Below the pieces are notes generated by a model. It was not told the origin of the DNA, searched no databases, and was given only the letters and a program-made list of their open reading frames with translations. A DNA stretch of 64,000 nucleotides from Fodinibius saliphilus (GTDB lineage: Bacteria; Bacteroidota; Rhodothermia; Balneolales; Balneolaceae), in the NCBI RefSeq assembly GCF_005869845.1, contig NZ_VAWF01000001.1, positions 620,001-684,000 of the forward strand, read 5' to 3'. Made by a program: the position numbers and the translations under genes. Positions 8,464-16,761 of the stretch are shown here, in pieces; position 1 is the first letter of the stretch; every line of letters starts with the position of its first letter.

Positions 8464-9042
8464 TTACTCCATCTTAAACCGCCCTTTCAATTCTTTGTAT
8501 AGCCAGCCCCGAGCCTTCATCCAATCACGTTTAACAGTACTCTCAGAAATGCCTAAGGTATTTGCTGTTTCTGTAATTGTCATTTCTCCAAAGAAACGCA
8601 TTTCAACAACTTTGCTGAGTCTGCTATTTAGTTTTTCCAGTCTATCAAGTGCTGCATCAATATCCAGAAGTTCTTGTGACTTTTTATTCTGATTCTTAAA
8701 AATTTCGTCTATATACGTGAGATCTTTCTGTTTACCTCCACGCTTTTCAGCCGTTTTCTTGCGGGCATAATCGATTAAAATTTGACGCATACAGCGAGAG
8801 GAAATTGCTAAAAAATGGCTTTTATCAGTGAAGTTAATCTTCGACTGATCTATCATCTTTAAATAGGTCTCATGCACGAGTTCAGTCTTTGAGAGGGTGT
8901 GGTCCGGTGACTGACGATGCATGTGTGAATAAGCTAGCTTCCTAAGCTCTTCATAAATAAGTGGGTAAAGCTTTTCGTAGACCTTCTTTTGACCATCTTT
9001 TAACTGGCAAAGTAGTTGAGTGACTTCTGATTGAGATACCAT
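8464..9042 (-). CDS. ECF-type sigma factor paired with a Ser/Thr kinase
   Basis: 192 residues with region 2 (TELVHETYLKMI, RCMRQILIDYARKK, AEKRGG) and region 4 (MTITETANTLGISESTVKRDW). It closely resembles the truncated sigma at 1-407. The site normally occupied by the acidic DAED motif reads SKTE, with Thr53. In the Vibrio EcfP/PknT system a Thr at about this place is phosphorylated to restore polymerase binding; the kinase gene just downstream makes the same mechanism plausible here. It is divergent from the lipoprotein gene at 9153 across a 110-base gap, which suggests that gene as a target. Family firm, mechanism inferred. Confidence 0.92.
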   Translation of the reverse strand: MVSQSEVTQLLCQLKDGQKKVYEKLYPLIYEELRKLAYSHMHRQSPDHTLSKTELVHETYLKMIDQSKINFTDKSHFLAISSRCMRQILIDYARKKTAEKRGGKQKDLTYIDEIFKNQNKKSQELLDIDAALDRLEKLNSRLSKVVEMRFFGEMTITETANTLGISESTVKRDWMKARGWLYKELKGRFKME

Positions 9043-9152
9043 AGATGATTAATCTGGATGAGCTGTTTTATAATCTCTTGTCGTATGTAACAATGGAAGA
9101 CCGTAATAAATGTTCCTGAAATTAAAGATTTCTAATATCAAATTACTAAATC

Positions 9153-10886
9153 ATGACTAACAAAGCTACAATATTCGGATTAATAATGTCAGTGCTAATC
9201 CTCTTCGGCTGTTCAGGAAACAGTACTAGCCCAGACAATGGAGGAGGTGATGATGGAGGCGGAAATGGCGGAACACCTACTGCAACTGCAGATGCAGGAA
9301 CAGATTCGGAGGAAGCTGTTGGGTTTGAAATATCAGCAGATGGATCCGGTTCGACGGGAAGTGGAACTATCAGTTATTCCTGGAGTTTTACTAATCAGCC
9401 TGCCAACAGTACAGTCACCTTGTCAAATGCATCCTCAGAAACCCCTACTTTTACACCTGATCTGCCTGGGGAGTATATTTTGGAACTGGAGGTGAGTTCT
9501 GACGGTGAAACAGATGCTGATACTGTTGTATATTCAGCAATAGCTAAAAGAATATTTGTTGATGCAAATAGCGGTACTGATGAAGATATTAACGGCTATA
9601 TGGAGGCAACACCTTTGAAAACGGTATCCGCAGCATTGACACGCATTGGCAATAATGATAGTGATCCCTTTTTGGCAATCGATACCATGCGTGTTGCAAA
9701 AGGGACCTATGACGAAAATAACGGAGAAAGTTATCCTTTGTCCTTTATCGGCAACTTGATTGTTAAGGGAGACCAGAGTGTCGATCGTAGCAGTATACAC
9801 CTGCTGAGTCCAGATGTTGAGAGGGACCCGGCAATTAAAATTGGAGAGGGAGTAATATTAAGACACCTACATATTGAAAATGGTTATACCGGGGGAACGT
9901 TTAATGGCGACCCCGATGCGGTATATATATGGAGCGGAAGCGACATGAGCTCATCAACAGTTGCATTGGAGGATATTAAAATAACAATGAATGCCAGGGA
10001 AGGAGTAGCCATATCAACCGGCTCAAATATGACAGTAGATGTTCGGGGCTATAACGGTACCCGGAGCTATATTAACGGGAATAATGTTGGACGTGCTTAT
10101 CTAAACCGATTTAACACTTCAAATGTAACCCTAAATATTAAAGATACGGATATTTCAAATATGGGAGATGTTGGAGCTATCGAGGTTGATGATGTTCATA
10201 ATCTTACTATTAATGTCACCAATTCGGTATTTAAACCCGGTACAGGGCATGTGAATGCCTATGCTTTCGACCTGGAAGATGATGTGGATCTAACATTAGA
10301 AAATACGACTATTACCAGCAGTACCGGGTCAACATCAGGTGCTCGTTTTAAATATGGGATAGTAATGGACAATGATCAGCCAAATACTAATATCGAGATT
10401 CTGAACTCTACTATAGAGTATACGCAGTGGTCAGCAGTTTTAATGCGTGCTTCTGTTGTTAAAATAACTGATAGTATTATTGAAGGAGTGCTTACACAAG
10501 AGTCTAATGTGAATTTAGCCTATGATGCTATCAGGCAACTCGATGGTACACTGATAGTGCGTGGAACTACATTCAAAGATATTAATACCAGTGCAATAGA
10601 TGTTGGAGGACCTAATTTGCCCAATGACAATAACTTTTCTGTGGATTTGGGTACTGATCAGGATCCGGGTAACAATGTTTTCCAAAATGTTAGGGGATGG
10701 GATGTACAGGTATCGCGTAGTGGTGAGGTAGTGAGTGAATTACCGGCATTCGGAAATAGCTGGTCTAATGGAGCTAGTCCAAGATGCAGACAAGATGTAA
10801 GCGATTATGATCTTGGAGAAATATATGTAAATGATCAGGGGGGGAGCCTACGCTGGGGAACCGGCAGCTCAGAGATATGTAACTAA
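9153..10886 (+). CDS. Exported lipoprotein with PKD-like domain and right-handed beta-helix
   Basis: 577 residues. The signal peptide ends at lipobox Cys20, followed by a Gly/Asp linker with a run of Gly, Asp and Asn. A PKD/Ig-like domain (about 45-130) is clearly related to that of the lipoprotein at 592: both have TNxPxNSxVTLSN and later PGEY or AGDY. From about 135 comes a DUF1565-type start (FVDANSGTDE, ATPLKTVSAAL) and a parallel beta-helix with repeated short strands to the end. Such folds often bind or cut polysaccharides, but I see no catalytic signature. It is divergent from the sigma/kinase pair, so it may be a target or a sensor partner of that system. Confidence 0.82.
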   Translation: MTNKATIFGLIMSVLILFGCSGNSTSPDNGGGDDGGGNGGTPTATADAGTDSEEAVGFEISADGSGSTGSGTISYSWSFTNQPANSTVTLSNASSETPTFTPDLPGEYILELEVSSDGETDADTVVYSAIAKRIFVDANSGTDEDINGYMEATPLKTVSAALTRIGNNDSDPFLAIDTMRVAKGTYDENNGESYPLSFIGNLIVKGDQSVDRSSIHLLSPDVERDPAIKIGEGVILRHLHIENGYTGGTFNGDPDAVYIWSGSDMSSSTVALEDIKITMNAREGVAISTGSNMTVDVRGYNGTRSYINGNNVGRAYLNRFNTSNVTLNIKDTDISNMGDVGAIEVDDVHNLTINVTNSVFKPGTGHVNAYAFDLEDDVDLTLENTTITSSTGSTSGARFKYGIVMDNDQPNTNIEILNSTIEYTQWSAVLMRASVVKITDSIIEGVLTQESNVNLAYDAIRQLDGTLIVRGTTFKDINTSAIDVGGPNLPNDNNFSVDLGTDQDPGNNVFQNVRGWDVQVSRSGEVVSELPAFGNSWSNGASPRCRQDVSDYDLGEIYVNDQGGSLRWGTGSSEICN

Positions 10887-10990
10887 TGGTAAATTTGAAT
10901 ACTCTGACCTTGAGCATAACTTTTACCTATGTTAGGCTGAACCTTATTTGAGCATCTGGTAGGCAAATAGTAACAATCCTTATACCTATT

Positions 10991-11027
10991 AAAAGAGGGC
11001 GGTACCGATATTCCAGGTGGCCGCCCT
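10991..11027 (-). terminator. Terminator of the peroxiredoxin operon
   Basis: On the minus strand AGGGCGG (11027-11021) pairs with CCGCCCT (11002-10996), followed by CTTTT. It lies 25 bases after the stop of the AhpD-like gene. On the plus strand the same hairpin lacks a T run. Confidence 0.75.
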
Positions 11028-11051
11028 TGGGGATTGTAAAAAGGATATAAG

Positions 11052-11645
11052 TTAATATATAACCTTGTCAAGACTCGTTATAACTGATGCCAGTCGAATT
11101 GCATCAAAGATACGTTTTTCGTTGCTGTCTAGTTTAAGAAGTGATTGTTCATGCGATTGTACACACAATTCACATCCATTAGCTGCTGAAACAGCAAGGC
11201 TGACAAGCTCAAAAAACTCTTTTTCAAGTTTTGGCTTTGCCATGATATTCATTTTGATGCCGGCTGATTGCTTGTCGTACTCTTCTTTGTCAACAAAATG
11301 GCGGAACCGGTACAGTACATTATTAGCTGCCAACAGAGAAGCACAAGCTACGGCGTCACCAATTTCTTCTTCCGTGGCCTCATGGTCTCTAGCCAGTGAT
11401 TGGAAGTACTTTTTAAGCGGTTCGTTTTTTTCATTGACAGCTATAGCCAGTGCAATAATAGCTGCTTCCTTTTTGCTCAAATGATCTGACTTTAGCGTCT
11501 TTTTCAGGTTAACTCTGAGATCTTTGATATAGCGAGAATCGCCATCAACGAGTGCATCAAGGGAAGAGGAAGAGTATTCTTCCTCTAGCCCTAAATCTTC
11601 AACCAGATCATCTTTTACATCTTTAGTATCTGCTATTCCAAACAT
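11052..11645 (-). CDS. AhpD-like alkylhydroperoxidase (carboxymuconolactone decarboxylase family)
   Basis: The 197-residue protein is all-helical and has the AhpD active-site pattern CxxCxxxH in GCELCVQSHEQ (Cys158, Cys161, His165). In such proteins the cysteine pair passes electrons to a peroxiredoxin. The upstream neighbour, only 18 bases away on the same strand, is an AhpC-type peroxiredoxin, so the two very likely form a peroxide-reducing pair. The protein is longer than the minimal CMD domain; a helical N-terminal half appears to be a second, diverged CMD repeat. Cytoplasmic. The pair is probably transcribed from a promoter upstream of 12209. Confidence 0.88.
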   Translation of the reverse strand: MFGIADTKDVKDDLVEDLGLEEEYSSSSLDALVDGDSRYIKDLRVNLKKTLKSDHLSKKEAAIIALAIAVNEKNEPLKKYFQSLARDHEATEEEIGDAVACASLLAANNVLYRFRHFVDKEEYDKQSAGIKMNIMAKPKLEKEFFELVSLAVSAANGCELCVQSHEQSLLKLDSNEKRIFDAIRLASVITSLDKVIY

Positions 11646-11663
11646 AAAACGTAAGAGCTTAAA

Positions 11664-12209
11664 TTATACGGTAAGAGTTTCTTCACCCTTTTCCCAGTTG
11701 CATGGGCAGAGTTCATCTGTTTGAAGCGCATCAAGAACCCGAATAACCTCATCAACGTTACGTCCAACATTAAGGTCATTAACGCTTACCCAACGGATAA
11801 TTCCATCCGGATCGATGATGAAGGTAGCACGGTAAGCTACTTTTTCATTGGGCTCCAGAATGCCGAGTTCTTCAGCAAGAGACTTAGAGGTGTCAGCCAA
11901 CATTGGGAACTTTAGATCACGAAGATCCTCATGGTCATTTCTCCATGCAAGGTGAACAAATTCAGAATCTGTGGAAGCTCCGATGAGGGTACAGTCCCGG
12001 TCACGAAACTCGTCAAAACTGTCATTGAAAGCAGCAATTTCTGTGGGGCAAACAAAAGTAAAATCTTTTGGCCACCAAAACATGGTTGTCCACTGATCAA
12101 CATCATTATCTAAGATATCGTCAGCGATATCAGTGAACTCTTCCCCTTTTTCTAAGGAAATGCATGCTGTTTTTTTGAATTCTGGAAACTTTTGACCTAC
12201 TGTGATCAT
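11664..12209 (-). CDS. AhpC/TSA-family peroxiredoxin
   Basis: This 181-residue thiol peroxidase reduces hydrogen peroxide and organic peroxides in the cytoplasm. The peroxidatic Cys54 lies in FTFVCPTEI, preceded by FWWPKD. The C-terminus ends with LCPCNWEKGEE, giving two candidate resolving cysteines, 168 and 170, where typical AhpC proteins have VCPANW. It lies upstream of the AhpD-like gene in one operon, so AhpD rather than AhpF is the likely reductant. Symbol ahpC would be reasonable but family subtype is not certain. Confidence 0.93.
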   Translation of the reverse strand: MITVGQKFPEFKKTACISLEKGEEFTDIADDILDNDVDQWTTMFWWPKDFTFVCPTEIAAFNDSFDEFRDRDCTLIGASTDSEFVHLAWRNDHEDLRDLKFPMLADTSKSLAEELGILEPNEKVAYRATFIIDPDGIIRWVSVNDLNVGRNVDEVIRVLDALQTDELCPCNWEKGEETLTV

Positions 12210-12350
12210 TCGTTAGTATTGTTTTTTAATTGCAATTTGTTTTGAAGGAATTTTAAATCGAAGAGAAGGTAGGAGTGTTCAGGAGAAGTCTAAAATCGAG
12301 TTTATCTATCGGGGCTAATAGAGAAGGTTTATTAGGATCTGATATTGGTT

Positions 12351-12899
12351 TTACAGATTGAAATAGGTCGCCTGCTCCTTTGGGATATGTACTTCTGGTT
12401 TTTCTTTTTTAATGAATCGCATAATATCAGCAATGTCTTCAACTTTCAGTGTGATAGAGGCTGACTCTACATCAATAAGTTTGTGATAGCTGGCATTTTC
12501 ACGACTTTGGTACATAAGATGGTAAGAAGTGGAAAAGTCGAATAAAGCTTCTGAAGGTTTGCGCTCATTGTGGGAAGTAAATTTTAATGATTCAATATTA
12601 TCAACCGGTATTTTTATAGTATTTTCATATAAGGTGCCTTTACTAATTTCAATGATGAGCGTTCGTTCCTCAAAATAGAGTACAAATTTATAAAGGGGCT
12701 CAGATAAAATAAAAATGCCTCGAAAACTAATTAGAAATAAAATAAGGGCTGCAACTTGGTTGGGATTGAACATATTCCAATCTATAAAAATGAACGATCC
12801 TGCCAGCAGGTAAGTGCCGAGAGAGGTACACACAAAAATCACCAATCCCCAAAAAAGATGCTGGCTCTCCTCAAAAATATGTAATTCGTTATACACCAT
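12351..12899 (-). CDS. Small membrane protein of unknown function
   Basis: About 182 residues from the ATG at 12899; the frame continues upstream to a TTG at 12944, which I consider less likely. Two hydrophobic helices occur near the N-terminus (LFWGLVIFVCTSLGTYLLAG and the segment around VAALILFLISFRGIFIL). The C-terminal half is soluble and strand-rich, resembling the PH-like domains often found after two membrane helices in bacterial proteins. No catalytic motif. It is alone between the peroxiredoxin operon and the divergent gatB. I do not recognise a family. Confidence 0.65.
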   Translation of the reverse strand: MVYNELHIFEESQHLFWGLVIFVCTSLGTYLLAGSFIFIDWNMFNPNQVAALILFLISFRGIFILSEPLYKFVLYFEERTLIIEISKGTLYENTIKIPVDNIESLKFTSHNERKPSEALFDFSTSYHLMYQSRENASYHKLIDVESASITLKVEDIADIMRFIKKEKPEVHIPKEQATYFNL

Positions 12900-13040
12900 T
12901 AAATTGGGATTAATCAAAAATTTTGCCAATATAAATTTCCTCAAAGAGGAAATCCTTAAATTTTGAGATATTCATTAATAAAAGTCCCAGACGTTTAATA
13001 TCTTTCGCCATCAAAATTAACTGATAATCAATAGTTGTAC

Positions 13041-14489
13041 ATGAGCAGTTCGGTTCACGAAAAATATGAAGCAGTTATTGGGCTTGAAGTCCACGCCCAG
13101 CTTTTAACAGAAAGTAAAGCTTTTGCGCCGGTATCCACAGAATTTGGCGGATCACCGAATACCCAGGTCTCACCACTTTGTTTAGGACATCCGGGTACAC
13201 TTCCTGTCTTAAACGAGAATTTAGTGCGTTATATTATTAAGATGGGGTTGGCTACCAACTGTGATGTTGCCCGGAAGTCTATATTTGCGCGGAAAAATTA
13301 TTTTTACCCAGATCTTCCTAAGGGATATCAGATTTCGCAATATGATACACCGATTTGCCACGATGGGCATATAGATATTACAACGGATGGTGAAGATAAA
13401 CGGATCGGTATAACCCGTATACACATGGAGGAGGATGCCGGAAAATCGATTCATGATCAGGACCCTTATCATACCTTGATCGATTTAAATCGGGCCGGGG
13501 TACCGTTGATTGAAATTGTATCCGAACCCGATATCCGAACACCTGCTGAAGCGTATGAATACCTGAAACGAATTAAGCAGATTGTACAGTACCTGGAGAT
13601 CTGTGATGGCAATATGGAAGAGGGTAGCCTCCGATGTGACGCTAATGTTTCGGTACGTCCTATTGGTCGAGAAAAGTTTGGTACTCGTACCGAGCTAAAA
13701 AACATGAACTCTTTTCGTAATGTTGAGCGGGCCATTCAATACGAAATTGATCGGCAAATTGCACTTATCGAAGATGGTGGGGAAGTTATACAACAGACAT
13801 TGCTCTGGGATGCTAATAAAATGGAAACCCGGACTATGCGTAGCAAAGAAGAAGCGCATGATTACCGTTATTTTCCCGAGCCGGATATTCCACCGGTTGT
13901 TGTAACCGACGAGATGTTAGGGGAAATTAAGGAAAAACTTCCGGAAATGCCTGATGTGCGAAAAAAGCGATTTCGGGATGATTTTGATATGAGCATCGCT
14001 GATGCCCAAACGCTTACCGAAGATCGGTATCTGGCTGATTATTACGAGACGGTGCTTTCTTATGTTGATTATCCAAAAGCGGTAGCAAACCTAATTTTAT
14101 CTGAAGTACTGCGTGTACTTAATGAGCAAAGCATTGGGATTAAAGACTTTTCTATTTCAGAAGAACGACTAGCAGGGCTTATTGAGCTTCGGGAAGGAGA
14201 TAAGATAAATTCTTCAGCAATGACTGAGATTTTTGATGCGATGCTTGAAGAAGATAAAGAAGCTGAAATACTTGCTAAAGAGATGAACTTGATACAAGTT
14301 TCTGATAGTAGCTTTATTGAGCCGATTATTGATGAAGTTCTTGAAAAGAACCCTGATGAAGTAGAACGATATAAGGATGGAAAAAAAGGACTAATCGGAT
14401 TTTTTATTGGCCAGGTGATGCAACGTTCACAGGGAAAGGCCAATCCCAATATGGTTCGTGAGATCATTAGTGAACGGTTGGATGACTAA
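13041..14489 (+). CDS. gatB: Asp-tRNA(Asn)/Glu-tRNA(Gln) amidotransferase subunit B
   Basis: Subunit B of GatCAB, which amidates Glu-tRNA(Gln) and Asp-tRNA(Asn) in the cytoplasm. The GatB signature is plain: IGLEVHAQL, ARKNYFYPDLPKGYQISQY, GVPLIEIVSEPDI and NMEEGSLRCDANVS, plus the DYRYFPEPDIPP segment and a C-terminal YqeY-like tail ending in GKANPNMVREII. It has 482 residues from the ATG at 13041; an in-frame TTG two codons earlier is possible but less likely. gatA and gatC are not in the window. Antisense open frames inside it are shadows. Confidence 0.97.
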   Translation: MSSSVHEKYEAVIGLEVHAQLLTESKAFAPVSTEFGGSPNTQVSPLCLGHPGTLPVLNENLVRYIIKMGLATNCDVARKSIFARKNYFYPDLPKGYQISQYDTPICHDGHIDITTDGEDKRIGITRIHMEEDAGKSIHDQDPYHTLIDLNRAGVPLIEIVSEPDIRTPAEAYEYLKRIKQIVQYLEICDGNMEEGSLRCDANVSVRPIGREKFGTRTELKNMNSFRNVERAIQYEIDRQIALIEDGGEVIQQTLLWDANKMETRTMRSKEEAHDYRYFPEPDIPPVVVTDEMLGEIKEKLPEMPDVRKKRFRDDFDMSIADAQTLTEDRYLADYYETVLSYVDYPKAVANLILSEVLRVLNEQSIGIKDFSISEERLAGLIELREGDKINSSAMTEIFDAMLEEDKEAEILAKEMNLIQVSDSSFIEPIIDEVLEKNPDEVERYKDGKKGLIGFFIGQVMQRSQGKANPNMVREIISERLDD

Positions 14490-14524
14490 TTAGGGGTATT
14501 GCATAAATTCTATTCTATTTTAAT

Positions 14525-15895
14525 ATGACAACTTTTATACATCGGTATTTGGGGATAGTCCTGATCGGGCTAATGGCATTGGCATGTTCTAAAAAATCAA
14601 ACATAAAGACGGCACATATATCGGCTGAATTTTCAGTTGCTGACTCAGTACAGAGATCGAATGATTACTCCGGTATTGGGTTGGCTGTTATAAAAAAAGA
14701 TTCAGCAAATACTAATGCTGATACCCTGTTTTATGCCATTACGGATTCAGCAGGTGAATTTTCGGGGCAAGTTTCATTTGAGAAGAAACAGCGATATCCT
14801 GCTATCATAAGTCGAAACAGCACAAATTTGGGAAGGGTTGGAATAATACTTGCTGATGGAGATTCTATCCATATTAGTGGAACGTTACCAAATTTGGAAA
14901 AGTCATTTTCAATTTCCTCGACAGAGCATAATGCGATGGAAGTGTATGACCGAGTTAATAAAAACTTCAGTAGAGTTCAGCGTTATGCACAAGCAGGACT
15001 GCTAAAAGGAGATACTCTCAGGCAAGAATACGTGAAATTTAGCGATATCTATTGGGATGTCTACGCTGAACAACGAGGTACTTTTGCATCAGAACTTGCG
15101 GCACGCAGGGCAATTCAGGTACTGCAGGGGATAGATAATAATAAAATGATGGCACGTCTCCGCGCAGTGCAAAAACAAGATAAATTTAGTGATGTGGGGG
15201 CAACGATTGGTAAAAACTATATCGCTAAGACTAGAGGATTAGACCCGGCTCTCAGCTATTTGGATACATTAAACGATATTACAGAGAATAAGAACAAATT
15301 GATGCTTATAAACATGGAACGCATCAAACTTTTGTATGACAGTGCTCGTGTTGATGCAGCAAAAAAAGAATTAGATGCATTTAAAGAACGGTTCTCTGAG
15401 AGTAATCAGCCTGAAGAATGGGTTAAATCTATGAGTTATGACTTAAGTTATTTATCACCGGGTGATACTATCCCAACTTTTGCATTTGAGGATAACGGTC
15501 GAAAAATAAGTCAACAATCCTTATTGGGTACTCCTTATATCCTTGAAATAACAGATCTGTCGAATCGATTATATCAGAGCCAATTTGATCGGACAATAGC
15601 AATTCATAGTATTTATAAAAATTTTGGTTTACAGGTCATAACGTTACCACTCAATCAAAGCCAGATTACCATTGATGCTTTCTTTGAAGAACGACTTAAA
15701 CCGTGGCCGGTTGCCGATGCCGAGTCTTTTGATAGACAACAGTTAGTAGAAAAATTCAATATTCGATTGGTCCCAACACGTTTCTTGGTTAGTAGTAAAG
15801 GAAAAATTATCCGAAAATATGTAGGTACTGAATATCAAGACGTCATTAATGGTATTAGAACACTCATTAAAAAAGAAAAAAAACCAGCATCATGA
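14525..15895 (+). CDS. Lipoprotein with thioredoxin fold lacking the redox cysteines
   Basis: 456 residues with a lipobox at Cys21 (LMALAC). The N-terminal part resembles the DUF4369-like domain of Bacteroidota TlpA-type proteins, the middle is helical, and from about residue 310 a thioredoxin-like domain follows (PGDTIPTFAFEDNGRKIS, later RLVPTRFLVSSKGKII). Where TlpA/ResA have WCxxC, this has PYILEITDLSNR, so it cannot do thiol chemistry. It probably works as a periplasmic binding or scaffold protein. The stop overlaps the start of tpiA by 4 bases (ATGA), so the two are translationally coupled. Cellular role unknown. Confidence 0.8.
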   Translation: MTTFIHRYLGIVLIGLMALACSKKSNIKTAHISAEFSVADSVQRSNDYSGIGLAVIKKDSANTNADTLFYAITDSAGEFSGQVSFEKKQRYPAIISRNSTNLGRVGIILADGDSIHISGTLPNLEKSFSISSTEHNAMEVYDRVNKNFSRVQRYAQAGLLKGDTLRQEYVKFSDIYWDVYAEQRGTFASELAARRAIQVLQGIDNNKMMARLRAVQKQDKFSDVGATIGKNYIAKTRGLDPALSYLDTLNDITENKNKLMLINMERIKLLYDSARVDAAKKELDAFKERFSESNQPEEWVKSMSYDLSYLSPGDTIPTFAFEDNGRKISQQSLLGTPYILEITDLSNRLYQSQFDRTIAIHSIYKNFGLQVITLPLNQSQITIDAFFEERLKPWPVADAESFDRQQLVEKFNIRLVPTRFLVSSKGKIIRKYVGTEYQDVINGIRTLIKKEKKPAS

Positions 15896-16665
15896 GGAAC
15901 TTTTTAATTGCCGGCAATTGGAAAATGAATTGTGGCATATCTGCTACAACCGAACTTCTTAATGGTATAAAAGAAATCACAACGTCACTGCCCAAGGGTG
16001 TAGATGGTTTGGTATGTCCGCCTTCGATCTCATTACATGCTGCAGCCAATGTATTGCAAGGTATTGAAGGCCTCTCTCTGGGAGCACAAAATGTCCATTT
16101 TGAAGATAATGGAGCCTATACCGGAGAAATAAGCACTCAGATGTTAAATGAAATTGGGTGTGAATATGTGATTTTAGGCCATTCAGAACGGCGTGAATAC
16201 TTTGGAGAGACAGATAAAATTGTAAATGCCAAGGTGCTAAAATCGTTAGACGATGACTTGAAAATAGTTATCTGTGTTGGTGAATCTCTAAAAGAGCGAA
16301 AAGCGGATGAGCATAAGTTACGGGTTCGTAAGCAAATACAGGCTGCTCTAACAGCCGTTGAAGAGAAAGATGCCGCAAAGGTCGTGATCGCCTACGAACC
16401 TATTTGGGCTATAGGCACAGGAGAAACAGCAACTCCTGATCAGGCTCAAGAAATGCATAAGATGATTAGATCAGTGCTTGAAGGAGTGTTTAGCCAGAAA
16501 AAGGCCGAAAAGATTCGAATACTATATGGAGGTAGTATGAAGCCCCATAACGCAGAGGAACTTTTACAACAACCTGATGTTGATGGAGGGCTTATTGGTG
16601 GAGCTTCATTAAAGGCCGATAGTTTTACTGAGATTATTGATATTGCTGATCAACTTTCATCATAA
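15892..16665 (+). CDS. tpiA: Triosephosphate isomerase
   Basis: 257 residues; interconverts dihydroxyacetone phosphate and glyceraldehyde-3-phosphate in glycolysis, cytoplasmic. Signature elements in order: AGNWKMN with the catalytic Lys, ILGHSERREYFGE with the catalytic His, and VIAYEPIWAIGTGE with the catalytic Glu and loop 6. The phosphate-binding LYGGSMKPHN and GGLIGGASL follow near the C-terminus. Starts inside the stop of the preceding lipoprotein gene. Confidence 0.98.
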   Translation: MRNFLIAGNWKMNCGISATTELLNGIKEITTSLPKGVDGLVCPPSISLHAAANVLQGIEGLSLGAQNVHFEDNGAYTGEISTQMLNEIGCEYVILGHSERREYFGETDKIVNAKVLKSLDDDLKIVICVGESLKERKADEHKLRVRKQIQAALTAVEEKDAAKVVIAYEPIWAIGTGETATPDQAQEMHKMIRSVLEGVFSQKKAEKIRILYGGSMKPHNAEELLQQPDVDGGLIGGASLKADSFTEIIDIADQLSS

Positions 16666-16761
16666 CAGAAATAACAACTTGTTTTGAAGTTGAAGTCGGT
16701 TGTTGTAAACATTATTTGTAAATAAAAAATATTTCCAGGAAGAATAAACCAGCAATAACAC

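Noticed and set aside
11065-11484. 139-codon open frame antisense to the AhpD-like gene
   Set aside because: The sense frame has a clear family with active-site motif; the antisense product is low complexity (Ser-rich) and has no recognisable domain.
14069-14467. 132-codon open frame antisense to gatB
   Set aside because: Ser/Ile-rich shadow of a highly conserved gene; no start context or family.
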